Of a stretch of 64,000 nucleotides of DNA, positions 15,045 through 23,619 are shown piece by piece (position 1 is the stretch's first letter; each line of letters starts with the position of its first letter). Origin of the DNA: Clostridium felsineum DSM 794 (GTDB lineage Bacteria; Bacillota; Clostridia; Clostridiales; Clostridiaceae); NCBI RefSeq assembly GCF_002006355.2, contig NZ_CP096980.1, positions 1,426,001 to 1,490,000 on the forward strand, written 5' to 3'. The notes below the pieces were generated by a model, which searched no databases, was not told where the DNA came from, and was given only the letters and a program-made list of their open reading frames with translations. The position numbers and the translations under genes were made by a program.

Positions 15045-16406
15045 CTAGTTTGCTACTACTTGATTCTTCTTTAGTTTATTATTAAAAATAATATATAGCA
15101 TTACTCCAATTAAAAAGGTAATTATTTCTGTAATTGTCATAGACCATATAACACCATACAATCCAAAGAAATTATTCAATACTATTATGACAGGAATAAA
15201 AAGAATTCCTTGTGTAATTGACATAATTGTTGATGGTGTTCCTTGACCTGATGCTTGAAAAATTCCTATAAATAATGTTGTGAATCCATTGAAAAATGCG
15301 GAAATAAGCATAGCAACCATGATATAAACTCCAACACTTAATACTGCTGCATCGTTAGAAAACAGATGAATAATTACATTTCTAAAAATATAAACTAAAG
15401 TAACAACCCCGCCTGATAATCCAAAAATCCATAAAGTTGATTGTTTTATACTGTCTTTTAATCTCTCAAAGTTTTCATTAGAAAAATTATATGCAAATAA
15501 AGGAATAATTCCTAATGCAAGTCCCATTGCAAGAAATTCTGGTACTTGTACAATTCTTAAAGCAATCCCAAAACTAGCTACTACACTTTCTCCATATCTA
15601 ATTGAATAATTATTCAAAAGAAGAGTTGTAATAATTAGAAAACAAGCTAGGAACAATTCAGAAATCCCAATTTTATATATCTCTATTTTATCTTTAAGAG
15701 AAATATTAAAATTATTAATAAAGCCTTTTAAATTCTTACTTTTTGTTTTCAAGTAGTAAACATAGTAAATAGATGAAGCTATATTAGCTAAAATCATTGA
15801 TAATGCTACCCCTACAACATTAAATTTAAATAATAGTATAAATAATGGGTCAAAGATAAGACTAAAAATTGTGCTTACAACCATTCCGAACATTGATTCT
15901 TTTGATGCTCCTTCTGCTCTTACAACTTGCTCCAATGCAAAGTTCATTATAATTGCAAAACCACCAATAAACATAGTTAAAGAATAACTTTTTGTATAAT
16001 TAATAATAGCAGAAGTATCTGCCCCCATAATCTTAACAATAGGAGTAAGTACTATTGTTAAGATTATTCCAAGCAAAATTCCTATAATAATACTACTATA
16101 AAAAGTATATCCTGCTACCTTCTTAGCTTTATCTATATTTTGTTTTGCAACAAGACGAGTTATAAATGTTCCGCCTCCAGCGCCTAACATATTTCCAAAA
16201 GCCATCAATACAGTGAAGATTGGTAGTCCTAAGGTAATAGCAGTTAGCATATCTGTATTGTTTAATAGTCCAATAAAGAAAGCATTAATAACGTTATATA
16301 TTGTACCTACTGACATACCAATCATCATAGGAATAGATAAATGTGCAATTGCCTTAGTAATTGGTGCATTTTCTAAATAATATTCGTTTGACAATTTTTG
16401 TTTCAT
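15045..16406 (-). CDS. MATE family multidrug efflux pump, MepA-like
   Basis: A 453-residue, 12-span membrane protein of the multidrug and toxin extrusion family, expected to export cationic drugs using a Na+ or H+ gradient. I start it at the ATG at 16406, since GGAGG lies 9 bases upstream; the frame also extends to a GTG at 16421 but that would place the binding site inside the gene. It has two six-span halves: the first begins near ITKAIAHLSIPMMIGMSVG and carries FGNMLGAGGGTFITRL near residue 75, the second carries ALGIIPLFAYNFSNENF near residue 300. The length matches the family. It lies downstream of, and in the same direction as, a MarR regulator, with operator copies in between, as in the MepR/MepA pair. 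Confidence 0.9.
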   Translation of the reverse strand: MKQKLSNEYYLENAPITKAIAHLSIPMMIGMSVGTIYNVINAFFIGLLNNTDMLTAITLGLPIFTVLMAFGNMLGAGGGTFITRLVAKQNIDKAKKVAGYTFYSSIIIGILLGIILTIVLTPIVKIMGADTSAIINYTKSYSLTMFIGGFAIIMNFALEQVVRAEGASKESMFGMVVSTIFSLIFDPLFILLFKFNVVGVALSMILANIASSIYYVYYLKTKSKNLKGFINNFNISLKDKIEIYKIGISELFLACFLIITTLLLNNYSIRYGESVVASFGIALRIVQVPEFLAMGLALGIIPLFAYNFSNENFERLKDSIKQSTLWIFGLSGGVVTLVYIFRNVIIHLFSNDAAVLSVGVYIMVAMLISAFFNGFTTLFIGIFQASGQGTPSTIMSITQGILFIPVIIVLNNFFGLYGVIWSMTITEIITFLIGVMLYIIFNNKLKKNQVVAN

Positions 16407-16423
16407 AATTTCATCCTCCACAA

Positions 16424-16459
16424 TAAGAATTCTTAGAATTCATATTCTTAGAATTCTAA
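16424..16459 (-). promoter_or_regulatory. MarR operator cluster before the MATE gene
   Basis: A perfect TTAGAATTCTAA lies at 16448-16459, with a related palindrome TAAGAATTCTTA at 16424-16435 and an overlapping half copy at 16433-16441. The same 12-mer occurs twice before the MarR gene, so the pump and its regulator appear to share one operator. Confidence 0.7.
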
Positions 16460-16490
16460 GTTTTTGGTTATAAGTTATTATATTAATAAC

Positions 16491-16928
16491 TTATAAGTTT
16501 CTATCTACTTTCAATAGCAAAGCTAACAACGTCTCTTTTTCTTGTTTCGTCAAGCTTCCGATAATATTTTCCTCTGTCTCAACCACTGATTTGTTAAAAT
16601 ACTCTATTAATTCAGCGCCTTTAGGCAATACATATATATATTTTTGTCTCTCATTCTCTTTAGGAATTCGCCTTTCTATATATCCCTTTTTCTCTAAACC
16701 TTGAAGCATACTTGTAATGCTTGCTTCTGTACGTTGAAATGCTCGAGCCAAATCTTTTTGAATAATACCACTGTCTTGATGTTCATAAATATAACCTATC
16801 ATGCGTCCTTGTTGAGAATTTAATCCTAACTTTTTTACTTTTTCATCAGAACTGAGTTTCATTTTTATTGCAATACTTCTTATTAATTGCGAATATGGTG
16901 TTTGTATAGAGTATTCAGAATTAGTCAT
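16491..16928 (-). CDS. MarR family transcriptional repressor (MepR-like)
   Basis: A 145-residue winged-helix regulator with GGAGGG 8-9 bases before the ATG. The DNA-binding part is residues 57-100: QKDLARAFQRTEASITSMLQ is the helix-turn-helix, GLEKKGYIERR leads into the wing, and NERQKYIYV closes it. The flanking helices form the dimer. It lies upstream of a MATE pump on the same strand and is surrounded by TTAGAATTCTAA palindromes on both sides, so it most likely represses itself and the pump until a drug binds. I see nothing damaged. Confidence 0.9.
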   Translation of the reverse strand: MTNSEYSIQTPYSQLIRSIAIKMKLSSDEKVKKLGLNSQQGRMIGYIYEHQDSGIIQKDLARAFQRTEASITSMLQGLEKKGYIERRIPKENERQKYIYVLPKGAELIEYFNKSVVETEENIIGSLTKQEKETLLALLLKVDRNL

Positions 16929-16950
16929 TCAAAGCCCTCCTAAAAGCATA

Positions 16951-16999
16951 TTAGAATTCTAACTGTTTATAGTTTAACAGTTAGAATTCTAAGTGTCAA
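16951..16999 (-). promoter_or_regulatory. Double MarR operator overlapping the marR promoter
   Basis: Two perfect TTAGAATTCTAA copies (16951-16962 and 16981-16992) form the ends of a larger inverted repeat whose 16-base arms are 16951-16966 and 16977-16992. On the minus strand TTGACA (16999-16994) and TAAACT (16976-16971), 17 bases apart, make a promoter whose spacer is covered by the right operator. Repressor binding would block it. Confidence 0.7.
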
Positions 17000-17415
17000 T
17001 ATTTATTTTATATTTATAATATTTTTTTTATCATTTATATGGAAATTTTTACATTTACGGGATTTGTCATCAACTTTCTTAATGTAAACAAAATAAGAAG
17101 GCCAACCTCCTTCAGTTCCACTTAGACTTGATTCTCTTGCTTTATTTAGGTGCATTGTTAAGTTGTTATTTATATTAATCTCTATTCATTGTATATATAG
17201 TTTTGTTTATAGTTATTTTTTAAATAAGCATGTGTAGTAATCTCTTTTGTTTCTGATCTTGTATACTTTAACTTTATATATTTTACTTGCAATTTGTTTT
17301 TTTATGTAGTTTGGACAGTATAAATATATATTTGCTTTGAATGAGCTAAAATTGTAGTATACATATATAAAGAGTTTAAAAACCAAAAATATTATTTATA
17401 AATATGAGTTGAAAT
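17000..17415. other. Intergenic stretch without recognised genes
   Basis: AT-rich, no frame of note on either strand. The only structure seen is a short GAAGG...CCTTC inverted repeat near 17098-17115. The 17416 gene starts without a good ribosome binding site. Confidence 0.4.
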
Positions 17416-18030
17416 ATGAAGCTATATAAGTTACCTCTAGGTATTAGGATTCCAAGAGATGATGAATATCCTAATGGATATGATGTGAAATCAATTAATA
17501 TCAAAAGAAATTTAGCAAATATAACTGAGGGATTTAAAATAAATGAAGTTAAAGGAGAAAAATTTTCTCATTATGCAACTATAAATATTGATGCTGACAA
17601 AATTTGGAATGTGTTTTGCAGTTTAACAAGTAGGTTAATTGATGATGTAGCTTATGGGATAATAGGGTTTAAAGATGATGAACCTATATTAAGTAAGTTC
17701 ACAAATACTGAAAGAGTTATTGAAGTTTTCAGAAAGTACAAATTTGAATTGACTAATGATGGATATTTACAATTTGGCATAGCTAACTATAATGATAAGT
17801 CATTAAATGAAATTTTTATTACAAGCTTCAAGTATATGATAATATGGACTAATAATAAAGAGCAATTAGTCCAAATATTAAATAGTTTTGATATTGAAAA
17901 AGTAGAAAATCTTCAATTTATAGATGAGTTTCCGGTTGTATCAGAAGCACTTACTGCTAATGAAGATGATGGAATTAAACATTATTCGGATGTTATTGAG
18001 GATATAGAGAAAGAATTTGATGAATTATGA
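17416..18030 (+). CDS. Hypothetical protein, 204 residues
   Basis: A soluble, acidic protein with no signal peptide or membrane span and no family I recognise. It has mixed alpha/beta character: KINEVKGEKFSHYATINIDA and KIWNVFCSLTSRLIDDVAYG suggest one globular domain, and the C-terminus is acidic (DVIEDIEKEFDEL). Start codon ATG at 17416 lacks a clear Shine-Dalgarno site, so expression may be low or the start uncertain. It stands alone, followed by a strong terminator at 18116. Confidence 0.6.
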   Translation: MKLYKLPLGIRIPRDDEYPNGYDVKSINIKRNLANITEGFKINEVKGEKFSHYATINIDADKIWNVFCSLTSRLIDDVAYGIIGFKDDEPILSKFTNTERVIEVFRKYKFELTNDGYLQFGIANYNDKSLNEIFITSFKYMIIWTNNKEQLVQILNSFDIEKVENLQFIDEFPVVSEALTANEDDGIKHYSDVIEDIEKEFDEL

Positions 18031-18115
18031 TTTGCACATTATTAATATGTAATAAGAATGTGATTCAATAAAGGAATTAAAATATAAAGATTGAATGGTA
18101 ATAAAATTTATAAAT

Positions 18116-18154
18116 TCCGTAAGCTATCTAAAATAAGAGCTTGCGGACTTTTTT
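18116..18154 (+). terminator. Intrinsic terminator
   Basis: TCCGTAAGCT (18116-18125) pairs with AGCTTGCGGA (18138-18147), one wobble, followed by C and six T. It closes the transcript of the hypothetical gene at 17416-18030. Confidence 0.8.
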
Positions 18155-18268
18155 GCTTTGATTTACTTTATTATATAATAGATAGACATATGTGACAAAA
18201 TTATGAATTAAAGAATAAAATTGCATAAGTAATTGTACTGTTTTAAATAGTGTGATAAAATTAACTAA

Positions 18269-18283
18269 AGTGGTAAGACCACT
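18269..18283 (+). promoter_or_regulatory. GntR (FadR/LldR-type) operator before the lactate operon
   Basis: AGTGGT-AAG-ACCACT is a perfect palindrome of the T-G-G-T-N3-A-C-C-A type bound by FadR-subfamily GntR regulators such as LldR/LutR. A possible promoter lies just before it (TTGTAC near 18233 and GATAAA near 18254). A second inverted repeat, GTACCAT (18284-18290) and ATGGTAC (18308-18314), follows. No regulator gene is in the window, so it must be encoded elsewhere. The 360-base gap between 18031 and 18390 holds only this and the terminator at 18116. Confidence 0.6.
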
Positions 18284-18390
18284 GTACCATGAAATGATTT
18301 TTATAAAATGGTACTTGATAAAAACTTGGATACACTGTAATTATATCAAAAGTAGTTTAATAATATGAAGGTGTAAAGGAGAGAAAAAGT

Positions 18391-19176
18391 ATGAATATTC
18401 TGTTATGTGTAAAGCAAGTTCCAGATGATTCTATTGAAATTCATTTGGATAATAAAACGAAAAAACCTAATTTGAATGGAGTTAGTTTAGTAGCAAATGC
18501 GTTTGACACATATGCATTAGAGTTAGCAGTTCGTTTTATGGAGACTCATGGAGGAAATGTTAGTGTATTAACTATTGGAGCAGATGATTCTTTGAATACA
18601 TTAAAAAATTGTCTTGCGGTAGGAGCTAAAGAAGCATTTTTTGTAAAAGATGATTTATATGCAGATTTAGACGCTATTGGAGCAGCTAATGCTTTGGCAG
18701 ATGCTATTCATAAAATTGAAAAAGACAAAGGTGAAAAATTTGACTTGATTCTTTGTGGAAGAGAATCTACAGATGAGATTACTGGTCAAGTAGGAGCAAT
18801 ACTTGCTGAAAAATTGGAGACAGGCTTTGTAAGTAGTGCAATTGTAATCGATTTGAAAGATGATTACATGGAAATTCATCAAGAAATTGAAGAAGGATAT
18901 AATGTAGTTTCTTTAAAAGCACCAGCTGTAGTAACAGTAAGTAAACCAAATTATGATCCACGTTATCCTACAATTAAAACTAAGATGGCAAGCCGTAGGG
19001 CAGTCATTCCAACTTATTCAGCAGCAGAAATTGGAGAGGTAAAACAAGCAAAAGTACGTTGCATAGAATATGTTGAACCTCCTAAGAGAGAGGCTGGCAT
19101 AAAAATTCAAGAGAAAGATGCTACATTAGCAGTAAATGCTGCTATGGAGCAAATGAAAAAAGATAAGGCAATCTAA
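18391..19176 (+). CDS. etfB: Electron transfer flavoprotein beta subunit
   Basis: A 261-residue protein with an AAAGGAGA site before the ATG. It forms a dimer with the next gene product and passes electrons between flavoenzymes. Seen directly: MNILLCVKQVPD at the start, CGRESTDEITGQVG near residue 118 (nucleotide/flavin loop, bifurcating type), and the ETF-beta signature KPNYDPRYPTIKTKMASRR near residue 186. Placed first in an operon with lactate permease and lactate dehydrogenase, it is expected to be the LctB-type subunit of the complex that drives lactate oxidation with NAD+ at the cost of reduced ferredoxin. That energetic role is known from Acetobacterium and inferred here. Confidence 0.93.
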   Translation: MNILLCVKQVPDDSIEIHLDNKTKKPNLNGVSLVANAFDTYALELAVRFMETHGGNVSVLTIGADDSLNTLKNCLAVGAKEAFFVKDDLYADLDAIGAANALADAIHKIEKDKGEKFDLILCGRESTDEITGQVGAILAEKLETGFVSSAIVIDLKDDYMEIHQEIEEGYNVVSLKAPAVVTVSKPNYDPRYPTIKTKMASRRAVIPTYSAAEIGEVKQAKVRCIEYVEPPKREAGIKIQEKDATLAVNAAMEQMKKDKAI

Positions 19177-19196
19177 TTAAGGAGGAAAACGAAAGT

Positions 19197-20141
19197 ATGA
19201 AAGCATTATTGTTTATTGAGATAGATGGAGAAAAAGCAATAGGCGGAAGCCTTGAACTTATAAGTGCAGTAAAATCATTAGAGGCAGAAGCCTCAGCCCT
19301 TGTAGTTAAGAGTAAGTCTGTGGCAGATAATATAGCAACTTTTGGAGTTCCAGTTGTTTTCACAGAAGCTTCTACAGATTGTGATACTTTAACAGAAGTA
19401 TTATCCGAAACTATTAAAGAACAAAATCCGGATATTGTTTTATTATCAAATACAGAATTAGCTAAAGATATTGCACCACGTGTTGCAGGACGTATGGAAT
19501 TAGGCTGTGTAAGTGATGTGATATCAATGAGTAAAACTGATGGAAAAGTTGTATACACTAGACCAGCTTATGGTGGTACAATCCTAGAACATATTGAAGT
19601 AGAAGGTACTGCAATAGTTACAGTTAGAAGTGGAAGTTTTTCAAAGCCAGAGGCTAGTTCAAATGCAGGTGTTACAGAGAAAAAGATTGAAATTCCAGCT
19701 AGTGCTGTTAAGGCAAAAATAATTGATACAGTAAAAGAAATTTCAGAGTCTGTTAATTTAGAAGAAGCACAAGTTATTGTTTCTGGTGGACGTGGAATGG
19801 GAAATGCAGAAAATTTCAAGCTTGTTGAAAAATTAGCAAAGGTGCTTGGTGGTGTAGTAGGCGCAACAAGGCCGCCAATTGAAGAAGGGTGGATTTCTCG
19901 TGCACATCAAGTTGGACAATCAGGTAAGATTGTAGCACCAAAACTTTATATTGCATGTGGTATTTCTGGAGCCACACAACATACATCTGGAATGTCAGGT
20001 TCTAGTTATATAGTAGCAATTAATAAAGATGAAGAGGCTCCAATTTTTGAAATTGCTGATGTAGGAATCGTGGGAAATGTAACTGAAATTCTTCCAGTAA
20101 TGATTGAAGAAATGAAGAAGGCAAAAGAAAAAGCAGAGTAA
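19197..20141 (+). CDS. etfA: Electron transfer flavoprotein alpha subunit
   Basis: A 314-residue partner of EtfB, 20 bases downstream with an AAGGAGG site. The C-terminal FAD domain is clear: VSGGRGMGNAENFKLVEKLA near residue 196, ATRPPIEEGWISRAHQVGQS near 222, then YIACGISGATQHTSGM and SYIVAINKDEEAPIFEIADV. The N-terminal domain is of standard length, with no added ferredoxin-like [4Fe-4S] domain of the kind found in some lactate-linked EtfA proteins. It is followed by a 366-base gap containing a long hairpin before the permease gene. Confidence 0.93.
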   Translation: MKALLFIEIDGEKAIGGSLELISAVKSLEAEASALVVKSKSVADNIATFGVPVVFTEASTDCDTLTEVLSETIKEQNPDIVLLSNTELAKDIAPRVAGRMELGCVSDVISMSKTDGKVVYTRPAYGGTILEHIEVEGTAIVTVRSGSFSKPEASSNAGVTEKKIEIPASAVKAKIIDTVKEISESVNLEEAQVIVSGGRGMGNAENFKLVEKLAKVLGGVVGATRPPIEEGWISRAHQVGQSGKIVAPKLYIACGISGATQHTSGMSGSSYIVAINKDEEAPIFEIADVGIVGNVTEILPVMIEEMKKAKEKAE

Positions 20142-20346
20142 AGTTTTTGTCCCTTATGTAGAGATAAAAGTAAAATTATGAATAGATGTTTTAAAGTTGA
20201 AAAACTTAATAATAACGTATATGGTAAAGGGACTATCGCACTAAAAAATGAACCTCAATTCACAAGAAAATAAAATTTCATATATAGAAAAGTATTAAGG
20301 AAGTTAAAAATCTAACATATGAAAAACAGATATATAGGTAAGCTGC

Positions 20347-20404
20347 CAAAATTAATTTGTATCAAAATGCTTTAAAAGTAGTATTTTAATATAAATTAAT
20401 TTTG
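20347..20404 (+). promoter_or_regulatory. Long hairpin in the etfA-lctP gap
   Basis: CAAAATTAATTT (20347-20358) pairs perfectly with AAATTAATTTTG (20393-20404); the loop contains a further imperfect pairing. No clear T run follows. It may set the ratio of EtfAB to permease by slowing transcription or protecting the upstream mRNA. The rest of the gap from 20142 to 20507 shows no gene. Confidence 0.45.
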
Positions 20405-20507
20405 AAGTTTATCTTTTAATAAGGGAAAAGTTATATGTCAAAATGTAAATGGCGATCACTCTTAATAAAGGAGCAGTGCCATAAAAAAATTGAATGAGGG
20501 GATAAAA

Positions 20508-22106
20508 ATGTTATTTTTAAAATTTTTAATAGCGATATTACCAATTATTTGCCTCATAATTGCATTAAGTGGGTTAAAAATGCCAGCACATAAAGCTACG
20601 GTTATGGCACTTGTTATCACAATAGTTTTAGGTATTGTTTTCTGGAAGCTTAATGTAGTTTATGCCGCTTCAGCTGTATTAGAAGGAGTACTTAACGCAT
20701 TATGGCCGATTTGTTTGGTTATTGTTGCAGCTTTGTTTGCGTATAATTTGACTTTACGTACAGGTGCAATGGAATCAATAAAAAGGATGTTAGCTGGAGT
20801 TTCTACAGATAAAAGAGTCCTAGCATTAATTATCGGATGGGGATTCGGTAGTTTTATGGAGGGAATGGCAGGCTTCGGTACAGCAGTTGCAATACCAGCA
20901 TCTATGCTAGCAGGTATTGGCTTAAATCCATTCGCGGCAGTTGTAGCATGTTTGGTTGTTAATAGTACACCAACTGCATTTGGATCAGTGGGAATACCTT
21001 TGGTAACACTTTCATCGGTAACAGGAGTTTCAGCCCACACCTTGGCAACAAATACGGCAATGATTCAAGTAATTCTTGCTTTTATCAGTCCATTTATTAT
21101 GGTATGTATTATAGGTGGAGGAATAAAGGCACTAAAAGGAGCATTTGCTATTACATTAATTGCAGCAATATCATTTGTATTGCCTTGGTATATTACAGCA
21201 ACAGTAGTTGGAGCAGAACTTCCTAATATAGTAGGATCTATTTGTTCTATGGCATGCACAGTTATTGCAGCGAAACTATTTAATAGCAAGCCAGAAGCTG
21301 AGTATTCCATTGAAACTTCTAATAAGACAGAAGAAGCAATATTAATGGCTAAAGAAGAAATATCAGCATCAGTAAATCAGCATAAAGGAAATTCTATATC
21401 ATTTGGTAGAGCATTACAAGCCTGGTGCCCATTCATTTTAATATTTATTATGCTATTATTTACATCAACTTTATTTCCAGCGATTAATCGTCTCATTGCA
21501 CCAATAAAAAGTGTTGTGACTGTATATGCTGGTAAAGGCGGTAGTAAGTTGGCTTTTAGTTGGATTAATACGCCAGGTATTATGATTTTTATTGCTGCAA
21601 TTATTGGAGGTCTTGTACAAGGCGCAAAAATACCAACAATGGGACATGTATTGGCTGATACACTAAAAGCAAACTGGAAAACAATTGTTACAATTTGCTG
21701 TGTTATGTCAGTTGCAAAGATAATGGCTTATAGTGGAATGATTTCAGATATTGCCAGTCTTTTAGTTGTAGCCACAGGAAGAGCATATCCATTGATTTCT
21801 CCATTAATTGGAGCAGTTGGAGGATTTGTTACAGGATCAGGTACATCAACTTGTGTTTTATTTGGAGGTTTACAAGCTAAAACAGCACAAAATCTTGGAC
21901 TTTCTTCAGCATGGATGGCAGCAGCAAATGTTCTTGGAGGAGGTATAGGAAAAATGATTTGTCCCCAAGGTATTGCAATTGGTGCAAGTGCAATTAATAA
22001 ATCTGGTTCAGAGAGTAAAATTTTGGGGAGTGTGCTTAAATATTTCTTGGTATATGTAGTTATAGCTGGTATTATATGTTTTGTAGGAACATTATTTATA
22101 AAATAA
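20508..22106 (+). CDS. lctP: L-lactate permease family transporter
   Basis: I start at ATG 20508 since GAGGGG lies 6 bases before it; the frame also extends to a TTG at 20490. This gives 532 residues, the family's usual length, with about 12 or more membrane spans. Typical LctP features seen are GWGFGSFMEGMAGFGTAVAI near residue 108, VVNSTPTAFGSVGIP near 145, and GAVGGFVTGSGTSTCVLFGG near 442. It imports lactate (or glycolate) in symport with protons, feeding the dehydrogenase encoded next. Confidence 0.93.
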   Translation: MLFLKFLIAILPIICLIIALSGLKMPAHKATVMALVITIVLGIVFWKLNVVYAASAVLEGVLNALWPICLVIVAALFAYNLTLRTGAMESIKRMLAGVSTDKRVLALIIGWGFGSFMEGMAGFGTAVAIPASMLAGIGLNPFAAVVACLVVNSTPTAFGSVGIPLVTLSSVTGVSAHTLATNTAMIQVILAFISPFIMVCIIGGGIKALKGAFAITLIAAISFVLPWYITATVVGAELPNIVGSICSMACTVIAAKLFNSKPEAEYSIETSNKTEEAILMAKEEISASVNQHKGNSISFGRALQAWCPFILIFIMLLFTSTLFPAINRLIAPIKSVVTVYAGKGGSKLAFSWINTPGIMIFIAAIIGGLVQGAKIPTMGHVLADTLKANWKTIVTICCVMSVAKIMAYSGMISDIASLLVVATGRAYPLISPLIGAVGGFVTGSGTSTCVLFGGLQAKTAQNLGLSSAWMAAANVLGGGIGKMICPQGIAIGASAINKSGSESKILGSVLKYFLVYVVIAGIICFVGTLFIK

Positions 22107-22136
22107 AAAAGTTGTATTCAGAAGGGAAGGGTTATT

Positions 22137-23570
22137 ATGTCTCAGTATAATCAATTAACAGAAGAAATAATCTTAAAATTACAAAAGGCAGCTCCAGGAC
22201 ATATTTTAACAGGTGACAATATCAATGCAGATTATAGTCATGATGAAATGCCTATTTATGGAAAGAAATCTCCCCAAGTTGTATTAATGGCACACTCTAC
22301 AGAAGAGGTTGCAGCAGTAGTAAAAATATGTAATGAAAATAAGATACCAGTAACACCAAGAGGAGCAGGAACAGGACTTGTAGGAGGAGCAGTTCCACTT
22401 TTAGGAGGAGTTTTAATTGATATTACAAAGATGAACAAAATAATTTCTTATGACTTGGAGAATTTTGTTGTTCATGTAGAAGCAGGTGTTTTGTTAAAAG
22501 ATCTTGCAGAGGATTGTGCAAAACAAGGATTATTATATGCACCAGATCCTGGTGAAAAGTCTGCTTGCTTATGCGGTAATGTTTCAACAAATGCTGGTGG
22601 AATGAGAGCTGTTAAATATGGAGCAACTCGTGATTATGTGCGTGCAATGAAAGTTGTTCTTCCAACAGGAGAAATTACTAACTTTGGAGCTACAGTATCA
22701 AAAACAAGTTCAGGTTACAGTCTACTGAATTTAATGATTGGTTCAGAAGGTACTCTTGGAATTATTACAGAACTTACTTTGAAAGTTATGCCAGCACCAA
22801 AAGTAGTTGCAAGTTTAATCATTCCTTTTGAAAATTTAGATGATTGTATTTCTACTGTTCCTAAATTTAAAATGGAACACATGAATCCTCAAGCATTAGA
22901 ATTTATGGAAAGAGAGATTGTTTTAGCCAGTGAAAGATATATTGGAAAGAGCGTATTTCCACAAGTAATCAGTGGAGTAACTGCAAATGCTTATTTACTT
23001 GTTACCATAGATGCAAGTAATGAGGATGAGTTAAATAATCTTATTGAGCAAGCTAGTGAAATAGTATTGGAAGCAGGAGCGATTGACGTTCTTGTAGCTG
23101 ATACACCTGCCAAAATAAAGGATGCATGGGCTGCACGTTCTAGTTTCTTAGATGCAATTATGGCAGAAACAAAATTATTAGATGAATGTGACGTGGTAGT
23201 TCCAGTAAATAAAATTGCTTCGTATCTTGCTTTTGTAAATAAAGCTGGTGAGGAGTGTGGAATAACTATTAGAAGTTTTGGACACGCAGGAGATGGAAAT
23301 CTTCACATATATCAATGTAGTAATGATTTAGAAGAATCAGAATTTAAAGCAAGAGTTAATAAATTCTTTAAGATTATTTACGAAGAAGCAACAAAATGTG
23401 GAGGGCTTGTTTCAGGAGAACATGGAATTGGTAGCGGAAAGATGAGCCATTTAGCAGATAGTGTTGGAGAAATAAACATGGAACTAATGAAAGGTATTAA
23501 AAAAGTGTTTGATCCTAATTCTATTATGAATCCAGGAAAAGTATGCTTACCACTAGATGGAGAAAATTAA
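22137..23570 (+). CDS. FAD-linked lactate (or 2-hydroxyacid) dehydrogenase, GlcD/LctD type
   Basis: A 477-residue flavoprotein of the GlcD/D-lactate dehydrogenase family. The PCMH FAD-binding domain holds TPRGAGTGLVGGAVPLLGG near residue 73 and YAPDPGEKSACLCGNVSTNA near 137. The C-terminal FAD-oxidase cap holds His383 in FGHAGDGNLHIY and SGEHGIGSGKM near 425, and ends IMNPGKVC. It oxidises lactate to pyruvate and hands electrons to the EtfAB encoded upstream. Stereospecificity cannot be read from the sequence, although the family is usually D-specific. No lactate racemase gene is present in the window. Confidence 0.88.
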   Translation: MSQYNQLTEEIILKLQKAAPGHILTGDNINADYSHDEMPIYGKKSPQVVLMAHSTEEVAAVVKICNENKIPVTPRGAGTGLVGGAVPLLGGVLIDITKMNKIISYDLENFVVHVEAGVLLKDLAEDCAKQGLLYAPDPGEKSACLCGNVSTNAGGMRAVKYGATRDYVRAMKVVLPTGEITNFGATVSKTSSGYSLLNLMIGSEGTLGIITELTLKVMPAPKVVASLIIPFENLDDCISTVPKFKMEHMNPQALEFMEREIVLASERYIGKSVFPQVISGVTANAYLLVTIDASNEDELNNLIEQASEIVLEAGAIDVLVADTPAKIKDAWAARSSFLDAIMAETKLLDECDVVVPVNKIASYLAFVNKAGEECGITIRSFGHAGDGNLHIYQCSNDLEESEFKARVNKFFKIIYEEATKCGGLVSGEHGIGSGKMSHLADSVGEINMELMKGIKKVFDPNSIMNPGKVCLPLDGEN

Positions 23571-23619
23571 AAAAAATTTAATATAAACATATTAAGAAAA
23601 AGAAAGGTAGGAAATAGAT

